A model generated the notes under the pieces. The model made no database searches. It had not been told where the DNA came from and saw only the letters and a program-made list of their open reading frames with translations. Source: Duganella sp. OV510 (GTDB lineage: Bacteria > Pseudomonadota > Gammaproteobacteria > Burkholderiales > Burkholderiaceae_D). From it: a stretch of 64,000 nucleotides of DNA. Shown one piece after another: positions 24,870-35,998 of the stretch. The position numbers and the translations under genes were made by a program. Numbering within the stretch: the stretch's first letter is position 1; the number at the start of each line of letters is the position of its first letter. Location of the stretch: contig NZ_FNEQ01000004.1 of NCBI RefSeq assembly GCF_900100205.1, positions 310,001-374,000 on the forward strand, in the 5' to 3' direction.

Positions 24870-25416
24870 TCGCAGTTCCCTCCAATGAGGTGAAGTGCAG
24901 GTCTTTCAGGCCGATGGTGGGCAGGATGGCGCGCAGGTAGGGCTCCAGGAAGTCCGGTTGGCGGGCGCGTTCGCCGGTGCGCCAGCCGCCGGAACTGACG
25001 GCGATGTAGACAGGGCGGTCAGCCAGCGTACCGATCTTGCCTTCGGGCGTGGCGTTGAAGGTGACGCCGATGCGCACCACGTGGTCCAGCCAGGCTTTCA
25101 GCACCGACGGCACCGTGAAGTTGTGCATCGGCGTGGCGATCACCACCGCGTCCGCCGCGCGCAGTTCTTCGATCAGCAGGTCCGACCACTCCAGCGACGA
25201 CAGGCCGCGCGCATGCGGCGCCCCGCCCTGCTGGCGCGACAGCGCATTGGAATACTGGAAGTCCACGTGCGGCAGCGGCTCGGCCCACAAATCACGCGAC
25301 ACTAGCTGTGCATCCGGGTGCGCCTTGCGCAATTGCGCGATGACCTGCAGCGACAAGCGGTAGCTGGCGGAATCTTCGGCGCGCGAACTGGCGCTGATGT
25401 GCAAAATGTTTGTCAT
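24835..25416 (-). CDS. azoR: FMN-dependent NADH-azoreductase / NAD(P)H quinone reductase family
   Basis: Flavodoxin-fold oxidoreductase of about 193 residues. Start is the ATG at 25416, preceded by GGAAGAACC and opening with TNILHISASSRAEDSASYRL, the FMN phosphate-binding segment. Further family features are TPMHNFTVPSVLKAWLDHVVRIGVTF and AVSSGGW. It reduces quinones or azo compounds with NADH through FMN. Its ATG overlaps the stop of the acetyltransferase gene (ATGA), so the two form an operon divergent from the MocR regulator. Confidence 0.88.
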   Translation of the reverse strand: MTNILHISASSRAEDSASYRLSLQVIAQLRKAHPDAQLVSRDLWAEPLPHVDFQYSNALSRQQGGAPHARGLSSLEWSDLLIEELRAADAVVIATPMHNFTVPSVLKAWLDHVVRIGVTFNATPEGKIGTLADRPVYIAVSSGGWRTGERARQPDFLEPYLRAILPTIGLKDLHFTSLEGTAISVAPDYAKRG

Positions 25417-25832
25417 GTGAGGTTCTTCCCAAAACGTAAAGCGCCGGGCAGCAGCCCTTCGCGGAAATAGAAACGCTGCGCCAGTCCGTTGGTCAGCCCC
25501 GTGTCGAGCACCAGCCGCGCGCACTGCGCCTGCTCGGCAAACACCGTCAGCTTGCCCAGCAACAGCGCGCCCCAGCGACGGCTGCGATGCTGCTCCGCCG
25601 TCACCAGGTCGTCGACATAAAGGAAGCGCCCGTACACCGTGTTCTCCTGATAGCGATAGCCAGCCAGCGCCACTACCTCATCGCGCTCCCACACCGCGAG
25701 GAGGTGGTAATCCTGTTCGCGCTGGCGCAGCATCTGCGCCACAAACGCATCCTCCGACGCCAGGTGCGGACGCAGCTCCCTCATCACCGGATAGCAGGCA
25801 CGCAGCTCCTGCTCCGTCTCCACGATTTTCAT
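25413..25832 (-). CDS. GNAT family N-acetyltransferase
   Basis: 139 residues from the ATG at 25832, supported by GAAAGGACATGCC upstream. The acetyl-CoA binding region is QHRSRRWGALLLGKLTVFAEQAQC, followed by LVLDTGLTNGLAQRFYFREG, typical of GNAT motifs A and B. The substrate is unknown. It is the first gene of a two-gene operon with azoR and is divergently transcribed from the MocR-type regulator, which may control it. Confidence 0.83.
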   Translation of the reverse strand: MKIVETEQELRACYPVMRELRPHLASEDAFVAQMLRQREQDYHLLAVWERDEVVALAGYRYQENTVYGRFLYVDDLVTAEQHRSRRWGALLLGKLTVFAEQAQCARLVLDTGLTNGLAQRFYFREGLLPGALRFGKNLT

Positions 25833-25912
25833 GGCATGTCCTTTCAAAGACGCCATCGTAGGCCGCCAATGGCATAATCCCCAGAGCCATAAACAGACAT
25901 TTGGAGTAGGCC

Positions 25913-27316
25913 ATGGATTTTCTCCAGCTGGACACCAGCGCCGCCGAGCCGCTATACCGGCAAATATACACGCGCTTCCGCAGCGCCATCGCTGAAGGCA
26001 CCTTGCAGCCAGGCGACCGCATTCCCGCCGCCCGCGCGCTGGCGCTGGAACTGGGCCTGGCGCGCGGTACGGTGGAATCAGCCTACGCGCTGCTGACGGC
26101 GGAAGGCTATGTGGAAGCGCGCGGCCAGGCCGGCACTGTGGTCACGCCAGCGCTGGCGCGTCACGCGCCAGTGGCGCCGACGCCGCGCCGCGCCAGCACC
26201 CACGACAACCTGGGTGAGGCCGACTCCTCGACCCGGCCGTTCCAGATGGGCATACCGGCGCTGGATGCCTTCCCGCGCAAGGTGTGGGCGCGGCTGGCGG
26301 CACGCGCCGTGCGCGCCACGCAGCCGGCCGACATGATCTATCCGCCATGGGCCGGGCTGCCCGGGCTGCGCATCGCCATCGCCGCCTATCTGCAACTGTC
26401 GCGCGGCATTGAGTGCACGCCGTCGCAGGTGTTCATCACCAATGGCTACCGCAACTCGCTGGAACTGGTGACACGCGCGCTGCTGCAACCCGGCGACGGC
26501 GTGTGGGTTGAAGATCCCGGCTACCCGCCCACCAGCGCGCTGCTGGGCGACGCCGGCATGCGGGTGGCACCGGTGCAGGTGGATGGCGAAGGACTGATGG
26601 TGTCGCACGGTGTCGCCACCGCACCAGGTGCCAAAGCCGCCATCGTCACGCCGGCGCACCAAAGCCCGCTGTGCGTGTCGCTGTCGCTGCCGCGCCGGCT
26701 GGCATTGCTGGACTGGGCCGCCAGGGCCGGCGCCTGGATCGTCGAAGACGACTACGACGGCGAATACCGCTATGTCAGCCGCCCGCTGCCGGCACTGCAA
26801 AGCCTGGACCGCGACGGCCGCGTGCTGTACTCCGGCACCTTCAGCAAGGTACTGTTCCCGGCGATACGGCTGGCCTATCTGGTGGTGCCGCCGGCGCAGG
26901 TGGAGCGCTTTGAACACATCAGCCGCACCTTTGCCACCGGTGGCCCGACACTGATGCAAAGCGTGGTGGCCGACTTCATGAACGAAGGCCATTTCGCGCG
27001 CCACATCCAGCGCATGCGCCGCCTGTACGCCGAGCGCCGTGAATTCGCGGCGGATGGCTTGTCGTCGGTGCTGGGCAAGTATATGCAGGTGGAGCCGCAG
27101 CCAGGCGGCATGCACCTGGTGCTGCGCATGAAGGGCTATCACACCGACCGCGCGCTGGCGGCGCGCATGCGCGAAAACCGCATGTCGGCGCTGGCGCTGT
27201 CCGAGCGCGGCGTGCTGCCGCATATTCCGTCGGCGCTGCTGCTGGCCTTCACCAACATCGACACGCAGGCCAGAGCGCAGGAGCTGGGCAAACGCATACT
27301 GAAAATCATGGCCTAG
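25913..27316 (+). CDS. MocR-type transcriptional regulator (GntR HTH fused to aminotransferase fold)
   Basis: 467 residues. The N-terminal winged helix (about 1-75) contains PLYRQIYTRFRSAIAEGTL and ARALALELGLARGTVESAYALL. The remainder is a fold-type I aminotransferase domain with DDYDGEYRY and the PLP-lysine segment SGTFSKVLFPAIRLAYLV. Such proteins sense PLP or amino-acid-related ligands and often regulate an adjacent divergent gene. Here the neighbour is the GNAT-azoR operon, only 80 nt away, making it the likely target. The start has TTGGAGTAGGCC upstream. Confidence 0.9.
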   Translation: MDFLQLDTSAAEPLYRQIYTRFRSAIAEGTLQPGDRIPAARALALELGLARGTVESAYALLTAEGYVEARGQAGTVVTPALARHAPVAPTPRRASTHDNLGEADSSTRPFQMGIPALDAFPRKVWARLAARAVRATQPADMIYPPWAGLPGLRIAIAAYLQLSRGIECTPSQVFITNGYRNSLELVTRALLQPGDGVWVEDPGYPPTSALLGDAGMRVAPVQVDGEGLMVSHGVATAPGAKAAIVTPAHQSPLCVSLSLPRRLALLDWAARAGAWIVEDDYDGEYRYVSRPLPALQSLDRDGRVLYSGTFSKVLFPAIRLAYLVVPPAQVERFEHISRTFATGGPTLMQSVVADFMNEGHFARHIQRMRRLYAERREFAADGLSSVLGKYMQVEPQPGGMHLVLRMKGYHTDRALAARMRENRMSALALSERGVLPHIPSALLLAFTNIDTQARAQELGKRILKIMA

Positions 27317-27325
27317 TCCAAAGCG

Positions 27326-27349
27326 CTATTCTTGGCCCTTCAAGAATAG
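27326..27349. other. 9-bp inverted repeat between the mocR-like and AhpD-like genes
   Basis: CTATTCTTG and CAAGAATAG form a perfect stem with a 6-nt loop just after the MocR-type gene. It lacks a T-tract, so it is a weak terminator at best or an operator upstream of the AhpD-like gene. Confidence 0.4.
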
Positions 27350-27402
27350 GCCATCGTGGCGCACAATGGCTTCATCGTCACCAACCAAACCAAGGAGTCA
27401 TC

Positions 27403-27852
27403 ATGAGCAAGCGTCTGGAAATCTTCAAATTCGCCCCTGTGGCCTACAAAGGCTTCGGCGCCGTCAAGGACTATGTCGCCGCCGCGCTGCCGGCCGAGCT
27501 GCTTGAACTGGTCTACCTGCGCATCTCGCTGATCAACGGCTGCGCCTATTGCATCGATATGCATACCCGCGACCTGCTGAAGCAAGGCGTACGCGCCGAC
27601 AAGATCGCACTGGTGCCGGTGTGGGACGAAGCCGCCGCGCTGTTCAGCGACAAAGAACAGGCCGCGCTGGCCTGGGCCGAGGTGGTCACCCGCGTCGAAC
27701 AGACCAAGGTGCCGGACGCCGATTATCAGGCCGCGCTGAAGGTACTGAGCGAGCAGGAACTGGCCGACATCACCGTCGCCGTCGCGCTGATGAACGCCTT
27801 CAACCGCTTTGGCGTCAGCATGCGCATGCAGCCGGCGGCCCTGTCGGTTTAA
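27403..27852 (+). CDS. Carboxymuconolactone decarboxylase family / AhpD-like protein
   Basis: 149 residues. The core LRISLINGCAYCIDMHTRDL carries the CxxC motif and following His of AhpD-type alkylhydroperoxidases, suggesting a thiol peroxidase or disulfide role rather than decarboxylation. It has an AAGGAGTCATC ribosome-binding site and stands alone between the MocR-type regulator and the antiporter. No AhpC partner is visible. Confidence 0.87.
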   Translation: MSKRLEIFKFAPVAYKGFGAVKDYVAAALPAELLELVYLRISLINGCAYCIDMHTRDLLKQGVRADKIALVPVWDEAAALFSDKEQAALAWAEVVTRVEQTKVPDADYQAALKVLSEQELADITVAVALMNAFNRFGVSMRMQPAALSV

Positions 27853-27922
27853 GCTGGTTTCAGTTGTGGGTGTGTTACGCTGAGGGTTTCCCGTAGTTTT
27901 TTTCTCAAGGAGCCCCCAACGC

Positions 27923-29644
27923 ATGCCCCACAACATCAGCCTGATTACCACGATCGCCGCCGCACTGGGAGCTGGTCTCCTGTTCGGCTATATAGCAACG
28001 CGCCTCAAGCTGCCGGCGCTGGTGGGATATCTCGCTGCGGGCATTATTATCGGACCGGCGACGCCGGGCTATGTGGCGGATGCCGCGCTGGCCGGCCAGT
28101 TGGCTGAAATCGGCGTGATGCTGATGATGTTCGGTGTCGGCCTGCACTTCTCGCTGGAAGATCTGTGGGATGTGCGCAAGGTGGCGCTGCCAGGGGCGAT
28201 CCTGCAGATCGCGGTCGCCACCGCGCTTGGCATGGCGCTGGCACACTACTGGGGCTGGACCATCGGCGGCGGGCTGGTGTTCGGCCTGGCGCTGTCGGTC
28301 GCCAGTACCGTGGTGCTGCTGCGCGCCCTTGAGGAACGCGGCATACTCGATAGCTTCAACGGCCGCATCGCGGTCGGCTGGCTGGTGGTGGAAGACCTGG
28401 TCACGGTGCTGATGCTGGTGCTGTTGCCGGCGCTGGCCAGCTCCCTTGGCGGTGCGCCGCTGGACGGAGCGCACGGCAGCGACGACGGAAATATCTGGCT
28501 GACGCTGGCGCTGACGCTGGGCCAGGTCGGCGCCTTCATCGTGCTGATGCTGGTGGTTGGCCGCAAGCTGTTCCCGTGGATTTTGTGGCAAGTGGCGCGC
28601 ACCGGCTCGCGCGAGCTGTTCACGCTGTGCGTAATCGCCGCCGCCGTCGGTATCGCCTACGCTTCCACCCACTACTTCGGCGTGTCGTTCGCGCTGGGCT
28701 CCTTCTTTGCCGGCATGGTGCTGCGCGAATCGGCGCTGGCGCATCGCGCCGCCGAGGAATCGCTGCCGCTGCGCGATGCGTTCGCGGTGCTGTTCTTCGT
28801 TTCGGTCGGCATGCTGTTCGAACCGTCGGTGCTGACCGAACAGCCACTCAAGCTGCTGGCGGTGGTAGCGATCGTCGTAGTTGGTAAATCGGTGGCCGCC
28901 TTCCTGCTGGTGCTGCTGCTGCGCTACCCGGCCAAGACCGCGCTGATGGTCTCCGCCAGCCTGGCGCAGATCGGCGAGTTCTCCTTCATCCTGGCAGCGC
29001 TGGGCATATCGCTGAAACTGATGCCGGAAGAAGGCCAGAGCCTGATCCTGGCCGGCGCCATCATCTCGATCGCGCTCAATCCGGTGGTCTTCCTTGTCAC
29101 CAAACCGCTGGAGCGCTGGCTGAGCAAGAACCTCGACCTGGCGGCCAGGTTCGACCGCTCGCCCGACCCGCTGGCGGAGCTGCCGATGACCACGCCGCAC
29201 GAACATCTGCGCGGCCAGGTGGTGCTGGTCGGCTATGGCCGCGTGGGCCGCAAGATCGCTGCGGTGCTGAAGGAAAAAGGCATCTCCTACGTGGTGGCGG
29301 AGCAGAACCGCGAAGTGGTCGACCAGCTGCGCAAGGATGGCGTGCCAGCGGTGGCAGGCAATGCCGGCGAGCCGGCGGTGCTGATCCAGGCCCACATCGC
29401 CCATGCCGCCATGCTGGTCATCGCCACGCCGGACACCTTCCACGTGCGCGCCATGATCGAAACCGCACGCGCGCTGAACCCTGGCATCAAGACCGTGGTA
29501 CGCACCCACAACGACGCCGAAGCCGACCTGCTGCGCAACGAGCGCGCCGGCGAAATCTTCATGGGCGAGCAGGAGCTGGCCAAGGGCATGACCGCCTATG
29601 TTCTGGATAACCTGGACAAGTCCCACAAGAGCCACGCACACTGA
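27923..29644 (+). CDS. ybaL: Monovalent cation:proton antiporter with TrkA-N domain (KefB/YbaL type, CPA2)
   Basis: 573-residue inner-membrane transporter. About 12 hydrophobic segments cover residues 5-390 (LPALVGYLAAGIIIGP, MLMMFGVGLHFSLEDL, FALGSFFAGMVLRESALAHR). A cytosolic Rossmann NAD-binding domain follows (about 410-530, VVLVGYGRVGRKIAAVLKEK). This is the YbaL/KefB layout, exchanging K+ or Na+ for H+ under nucleotide or redox control. AAGGAG lies 11 nt before the start. The stop overlaps the start of the next gene (TGATG), indicating co-translation. Confidence 0.92.
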   Translation: MPHNISLITTIAAALGAGLLFGYIATRLKLPALVGYLAAGIIIGPATPGYVADAALAGQLAEIGVMLMMFGVGLHFSLEDLWDVRKVALPGAILQIAVATALGMALAHYWGWTIGGGLVFGLALSVASTVVLLRALEERGILDSFNGRIAVGWLVVEDLVTVLMLVLLPALASSLGGAPLDGAHGSDDGNIWLTLALTLGQVGAFIVLMLVVGRKLFPWILWQVARTGSRELFTLCVIAAAVGIAYASTHYFGVSFALGSFFAGMVLRESALAHRAAEESLPLRDAFAVLFFVSVGMLFEPSVLTEQPLKLLAVVAIVVVGKSVAAFLLVLLLRYPAKTALMVSASLAQIGEFSFILAALGISLKLMPEEGQSLILAGAIISIALNPVVFLVTKPLERWLSKNLDLAARFDRSPDPLAELPMTTPHEHLRGQVVLVGYGRVGRKIAAVLKEKGISYVVAEQNREVVDQLRKDGVPAVAGNAGEPAVLIQAHIAHAAMLVIATPDTFHVRAMIETARALNPGIKTVVRTHNDAEADLLRNERAGEIFMGEQELAKGMTAYVLDNLDKSHKSHAH

Positions 29645-30414
29645 TGATGAAACGTGCTTTCGCCGCCTGGACGCTGGCCATGCTGCTGCCGGCGGCGCCG
29701 ATCCACGCCGCCGACAAGGATGAGGAAATCGCGGTGCTGATCGCCGAAGCGGTCGACGCGCGCGGCCACCCGCAGCCGACGCCGCCCATCATCGCCGCCG
29801 TCATCGGCCAGCTGGCGGCCGAGTCGGGCCTGAACCTGGTGGTGCATGCCTATCCGTGGCGGCGCGCACAGGTGATGGCGGAGAATGGCGAAGGCCTGCT
29901 GTACGGCGCTGCCATCACGCCGGAGCGGCTGCACGTGTTCAACTTCACCCGGCCGGTGTACGACGCCAATCAATGGCTGGTATCGTCGACGCAGGCGCCG
30001 TTGAAATTCCGCCGTTGGGCGGACCTGCGCGACAAGGTGATCTCGATCGCCGCCGGAGGCAAGTACGGCCCGGAATTCGAGACGCGGCGCGACCAGCTGT
30101 TCAAGGTTGAGGAGAACGCCGTCTCCACCGAAAGCCGCCTGAAGATGCTGAGCGCGCACCATGTGGACGCGGTGCTGATCGACAGCTTCCGCAATGCCCG
30201 GCAGCTCAGCGCCAGCCTGAATTGCCTGTTCCCCAGCGACCATTGGTCCGTTGCCGAAAAATCGGTCGGCTTCGAGCCGCTGCTGATCGCCGTGCCGAAA
30301 GGCGAGCCGCTGGGCAAAGTGCTGCCGGCGCTGAACCAGGCCATCGTCCGGCTGCACAAGTCGGGCCGCATACAGAAGGCGGTGGACAGCGTCGCCAACG
30401 TCTCCGGCTGCTGA
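29644..30414 (+). CDS. Periplasmic solute-binding protein (SBP_bac_3-like)
   Basis: 256 residues. A signal peptide (RAFAAWTLAMLLPAAPIHAA) precedes a domain with the two-lobe solute-binding pattern: ESGLNLVVHAYPWRRAQVMA, GLLYGAAITPERLHVFNFTRP, DLRDKVISIAAGGKYG and HHVDAVLIDSF. The YPWRRAQ motif is common in stand-alone periplasmic binding proteins that lack ABC partners. No permease is adjacent; it is coupled to the antiporter gene by a 1-nt overlap. The ligand is unknown. Confidence 0.75.
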   Translation: MMKRAFAAWTLAMLLPAAPIHAADKDEEIAVLIAEAVDARGHPQPTPPIIAAVIGQLAAESGLNLVVHAYPWRRAQVMAENGEGLLYGAAITPERLHVFNFTRPVYDANQWLVSSTQAPLKFRRWADLRDKVISIAAGGKYGPEFETRRDQLFKVEENAVSTESRLKMLSAHHVDAVLIDSFRNARQLSASLNCLFPSDHWSVAEKSVGFEPLLIAVPKGEPLGKVLPALNQAIVRLHKSGRIQKAVDSVANVSGC

Positions 30415-30417
30415 AGA

Positions 30418-32499
<2,082 letters not shown>

Positions 32500-32556
32500 C
32501 TAAAGTCCCCGCGTGCTGCTCTTGTATTCTGCCACCCTTTACCTTACGCTGGACAA

Positions 32557-33153
32557 ATGATGCGATTCCTTGTGTTTTTGTTGTTGGGTGTAGGCGCCCC
32601 GCTGGCGACAGCGCAAGCACCCAAGGCTGAACTGCCGAAGCTGGAGGTGTCCGTCAACCGCGTGGACCAGGACTCCCAGCACATGTATGAAGTGGACGCC
32701 ACCGGCTCGGTGAACGCGCCGTTGCCGAAGGTATGGCGCATCCTCACCAACTACGAGCGCATGACGGAGTTCGTGCCGGACATGGAGTCGTGCAAGGTCC
32801 TGTCCCGCAATGGGAATGAAGTGATCATCGAACAATTCGGCGTGGCCCGTTTCCTGTTCATGAACCGGACCATCCATTTGATTGTGCGCGCCACAGAGCA
32901 ACCGATGTCGGCGATCGACATCGCACTGATTTCCGGCGACATGAAGCATTATGAATCGCGCTGGGAGCTGGTGCCGATCCCGGAAACGGGCGGCACCAAA
33001 ATCATCTACCACGGCAAGCTGTTGCCGAGCTTCTACGTCCCCGGCCTGATTGGTTCCAAGATGATACGCAGCGACATCGAGCGCATGATGAGCGCCGTGC
33101 TGGCCCGCCTCGACCGCCGCGACGATGCGCGCGTCGAAGCTATCGCCAAATAA
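32557..33153 (+). CDS. Exported SRPBCC/START-like protein
   Basis: 198 residues. The signal peptide MRFLVFLLLGVGAPLATAQA leads into an SRPBCC (polyketide cyclase/dehydrase-like) fold: EVDATGSVNAPLPKVWRILT, NYERMTEFVPDMESCKVL and WELVPIPETGGTKIIYHGKL. Such domains bind hydrophobic ligands; the periplasmic location is suggested by the signal peptide. The ligand and partner are unknown. It faces the small hypothetical gene downstream with a 1-nt gap. Confidence 0.78.
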   Translation: MMRFLVFLLLGVGAPLATAQAPKAELPKLEVSVNRVDQDSQHMYEVDATGSVNAPLPKVWRILTNYERMTEFVPDMESCKVLSRNGNEVIIEQFGVARFLFMNRTIHLIVRATEQPMSAIDIALISGDMKHYESRWELVPIPETGGTKIIYHGKLLPSFYVPGLIGSKMIRSDIERMMSAVLARLDRRDDARVEAIAK

Positions 33154-33154
33154 T

Positions 33155-33607
33155 TCAGGCGAGGTAGGCGTCGCGCGAGCGCAGTTCGGCGAAGTTTTCC
33201 AGGCTGCCGATCTTGATCAGCACCGGATTCAGGCTCAGCTGCGCCTGCATCGCGCGCCAGGCGAATTGCCACTCCTGTTCCTGCGCTTCGGCCGCCGTCT
33301 TGGTGAAAGCCGCGCCCAAGGCGGCGCGCGTGCCGTATTCGACCGCGCCATCGATGCCGGCCCAGCTTGGCAGCGCGCGCTGCACGGCGCGGTGCACGCG
33401 CTCGCCGAATTCTTCGGAATTGTGGATGATCAGACAGGCGTCGGCGGCAAACAGTTCGAACAGGCTGCTGTCCCAGACCTGGGAAAAGCTCAGCGTCAGG
33501 CAGTTGGAGGCCGGACGCAGGATGAACTGGCCCTGGGTCAGCGCCAGTTCCAGATCTTCGCGCACGCCGTAGCGGTACAGGGTGGGCGGGCGTTGGTAGT
33601 CGTGCAT
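33155..33607 (-). CDS. Conserved hypothetical protein
   Basis: 150 residues from the ATG at 33607, with GAGAAACATC before it. There is no signal peptide or membrane helix. Visible features are YRYGVREDLELALTQGQFILR near the N-terminus and NPVLIKIGSLENFAELRSR near the C-terminus. I do not recognise the family. It lies 21 nt downstream of the DUF2721 gene on the same strand, so the two are probably co-transcribed. Confidence 0.65.
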   Translation of the reverse strand: MHDYQRPPTLYRYGVREDLELALTQGQFILRPASNCLTLSFSQVWDSSLFELFAADACLIIHNSEEFGERVHRAVQRALPSWAGIDGAVEYGTRAALGAAFTKTAAEAQEQEWQFAWRAMQAQLSLNPVLIKIGSLENFAELRSRDAYLA

Positions 33608-33628
33608 GATGTTTCTCACATAAAAAGT

Positions 33629-34078
33629 TTAACGCTTGCGGCGGACATGGCGCTGGGAACGCATCCAGTTCGACGCAATATAGATTTCGCGCAGCAACGA
33701 GACAAAGCTGCCAACCAGACAGATCACCGCCACCACGAACATGCCGGCAATATACTTGTCCAGGCCAAGGTTGGTGATATCACCCAGGAACAGCATCGCC
33801 ACGATCACGCAAACGAACAGGCCGCAGGCAGTCGACAGGAAGATCGACATATTGATCAGGTGCGAGCGGCGGTACAGCACATCCAGTTCATTCAGGTAGG
33901 GATCGCTGTAGGCGACGTCCAGCCGGTCTTCCAGCACGCGCGAGCGGTCGATGATGCGCGCCAGCCGGTTGGTCAGCACGATCAGGTTGGTGCAGACGCC
34001 CGACAGCAGGAATACCGGCGCAATCGCCAGCTGAATGATGTGACCGATGTCAGCGGTCTGCAAAGTCATGAGTGCCAT
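33629..34078 (-). CDS. DUF2721 membrane protein
   Basis: 149 residues with three predicted membrane segments: IIQLAIAPVFLLSGVCTNLI, SIFLSTACGLFVCVIVAMLFL and IAGMFVVAVICLVGSFVSLL. Between the first two is a charged loop containing NRLARIIDRSRVLEDRL. This is the DUF2721 pattern, a conserved family of unknown function. The start is either ATG 34078 or ATG 34069; neither has a strong ribosome-binding site. It heads a likely two-gene unit with the hypothetical gene downstream. Confidence 0.8.
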   Translation of the reverse strand: MALMTLQTADIGHIIQLAIAPVFLLSGVCTNLIVLTNRLARIIDRSRVLEDRLDVAYSDPYLNELDVLYRRSHLINMSIFLSTACGLFVCVIVAMLFLGDITNLGLDKYIAGMFVVAVICLVGSFVSLLREIYIASNWMRSQRHVRRKR

Positions 34079-34139
34079 TACGCTTTGTTCTTATCGATTA
34101 GTTCACAGTGTAGCAGCCCGCGTCTCCCACGGGCCTTTT

Positions 34140-35096
34140 TCAGGCAAACGCGCGGTTGCGCTTGAACTGCTCGGTGGCGGCGACCAGTGCCTGGGCGATA
34201 CCTTTTTCCATCGCGCCATGGCCGGCGTCCGGAATCATTTGCAGCACCGAACCAGGCCAGGCCTGGTGCAGCCGCCAGGCCGATACCGGCGGGCAGATGA
34301 CATCGTAGCGGCCCTGCACGATCACCGCCGGCAGGTGGGCGATGCGGCTGACCTCACGCACCAGCTGGTCGTCGCTGAAGAAGCCGAGCTTGGCCATGTA
34401 GTGCGATTCGAGACGGCCAACGCCCAGGTCCAGCGTATCCGACGGCGGGTCCTCGGCCTGCGGCAGCAGGAACACGCGGCGCCCTTCGAAGCGGCTCCAG
34501 GCGCGCACCGCAGGCCAGTGCACGTCCGGGTCGTCACTCATGATCCGTTGGACGTAGGCTTGCAGCAGGTCGCCGCGTTCTGCCTCGGGTATCGGTGCGA
34601 TGAATTCCGCATGCACTTCAGGATGGAACCATTGGGCGCCATCGAGGAACCAGTCGATCTCCCTCTGCGTGCAGAGGAAAATGCCGCGCAGCACGAAGCC
34701 GAGGCAGCGTTCCGGATGCGCCTCGCCGTAGGCCAGCGCCAGCGTCGAGCCCCACGAGCCGCCAAACACCAGCCATTGCTCGATGCCGGCCATCACGCGC
34801 AGGCGCTCGATGTCTTCGATCAGCAGCTGGGTGGTGTTGTTGCGGCACTCGCCCAGCGGCGTCGACTTGCCGGCGCCGCGCTGGTCGAACAGGATCACGC
34901 GATATTGTTGCGGATCGAAGAAGCGGCGGTGCTGCGGCGACAGGCCGGCGCCAGGGCCGCCATGCAGAAAGATCACCGGGATGCCGTCCGGGTTGCCTAC
35001 TTCCTCCCAGTAAATGGTGTGCAGCTCGTCCACCGCCAGCATGCCGTGGCGGGTGGGTACGATCGGTGGGAACAGGGGCGAGGCGGCATCGAACAT
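34140..35096 (-). CDS. pip: Proline iminopeptidase
   Basis: 318-residue alpha/beta-hydrolase that releases N-terminal proline (S33 family). The oxyanion segment FLHGGPGAG, the DQRGAGKSTP motif, the nucleophile elbow GGSWGSTLALAYGE, the Asp in GRYDVICPP and the His in DAGHGAMEKG are all present. The ATG at 35096 is chosen because AAAGGATAGCC precedes it; the longer frame would run into the phaB terminator. It is expressed separately from phaAB by that terminator. Confidence 0.93.
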   Translation of the reverse strand: MFDAASPLFPPIVPTRHGMLAVDELHTIYWEEVGNPDGIPVIFLHGGPGAGLSPQHRRFFDPQQYRVILFDQRGAGKSTPLGECRNNTTQLLIEDIERLRVMAGIEQWLVFGGSWGSTLALAYGEAHPERCLGFVLRGIFLCTQREIDWFLDGAQWFHPEVHAEFIAPIPEAERGDLLQAYVQRIMSDDPDVHWPAVRAWSRFEGRRVFLLPQAEDPPSDTLDLGVGRLESHYMAKLGFFSDDQLVREVSRIAHLPAVIVQGRYDVICPPVSAWRLHQAWPGSVLQMIPDAGHGAMEKGIAQALVAATEQFKRNRAFA

Positions 35097-35130
35097 GGCT
35101 ATCCTTTGAGCATTGATAGCAGATTGTACG

Positions 35131-35163
35131 AAAAAAAAGCCGGGATCGCGAACGAACCCGGCT
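35131..35163 (-). terminator. Rho-independent terminator of the phaAB operon
   Basis: On the minus strand AGCCGGG/CCCGGCT, with an inner TCG/CGA extension, forms a stem followed by eight T's. It lies about 20 nt after the phaB stop codon and before the pip start. Confidence 0.88.
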
Positions 35164-35184
35164 CTTGCGTGGCAGCGTTGCCGC

Positions 35185-35925
35185 TCAGGACATGTGCTGG
35201 CCGCCGTTGATGGCAATATTGGCGCCGGTAACAAATGCCGCTTCGTCGGACGCCAGGTAGGCCACCAGGCCCGCCACTTCGTCCGGCTTGCCCAGGCGGC
35301 CCATCGGGATTTGCGGAATGATTTTGCTATCCAGCACGTCCTGCGGGATCTCCATCACCATCTTGGTGCCGATGTAGCCCGGCGAGATGGTGTTGACGGT
35401 TACGCCCTTCTTCGCCACTTCCAGCGCCAGCGCCTTGGTGAAGCCGTGCATGCCGGCCTTGGCGGCCGAATAGTTGGTCTGGCCGAACGCGCCCTTCTGG
35501 CCGTTGACCGACGAGATATTGATGATGCGCCCCCAGCCGCGCTCGATCATGCCGTCGCACACCGGCTTGGTCATGTTGAACACCGAGTCCAGGTTGGTCT
35601 TCATGACCGCATCCCAGTTGACCTTGTCCATTTTCTTGAAGGTCATGTCGCGCGTGATGCCGGCGTTGTTGACCAGCACGTCCACCGGACCGATGTCTTT
35701 TTCGATGGCGGCGATGCAGGCCAGCGCCGAATCGTAGTCCGACACGTCGCAGGGGTAGGCGCGGAAGTTATAACCCTGGTCACGGGTCGTGGCCAGCCAT
35801 TGTTCCACCTTGGGATTACCCGGCGAATACGTGGTGACCACGCAATAGCCCAGTGCGGACAGCTTGTAGCTGATCGCTTCGCCCAGACCACCCATGCCAC
35901 CGGTTACCAATGCTACTCTTGCCAT
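35185..35925 (-). CDS. phaB: Acetoacetyl-CoA reductase
   Basis: 246-residue NADPH-dependent short-chain dehydrogenase converting acetoacetyl-CoA to (R)-3-hydroxybutyryl-CoA for polyhydroxybutyrate synthesis. It shows the nucleotide motif [20 protein letters not shown], the catalytic Ser in [17 protein letters not shown] with the YSAAKAG Tyr/Lys pair, and [11 protein letters not shown]. Start ATG 35925 follows AAGGAGACAAGAAC. It is 73 nt downstream of phaA, the normal phaA-phaB order, and is followed by a strong terminator. Confidence 0.97.
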   Translation of the reverse strand: MARVALVTGGMGGLGEAISYKLSALGYCVVTTYSPGNPKVEQWLATTRDQGYNFRAYPCDVSDYDSALACIAAIEKDIGPVDVLVNNAGITRDMTFKKMDKVNWDAVMKTNLDSVFNMTKPVCDGMIERGWGRIINISSVNGQKGAFGQTNYSAAKAGMHGFTKALALEVAKKGVTVNTISPGYIGTKMVMEIPQDVLDSKIIPQIPMGRLGKPDEVAGLVAYLASDEAAFVTGANIAINGGQHMS

Positions 35926-35998
35926 GTTCTTGTCTCCTTGCTGTTGATGCCAAAAATCGAAGTAGCCCGGCGATTAGCCAGGCCCTTGGTTTTATTGG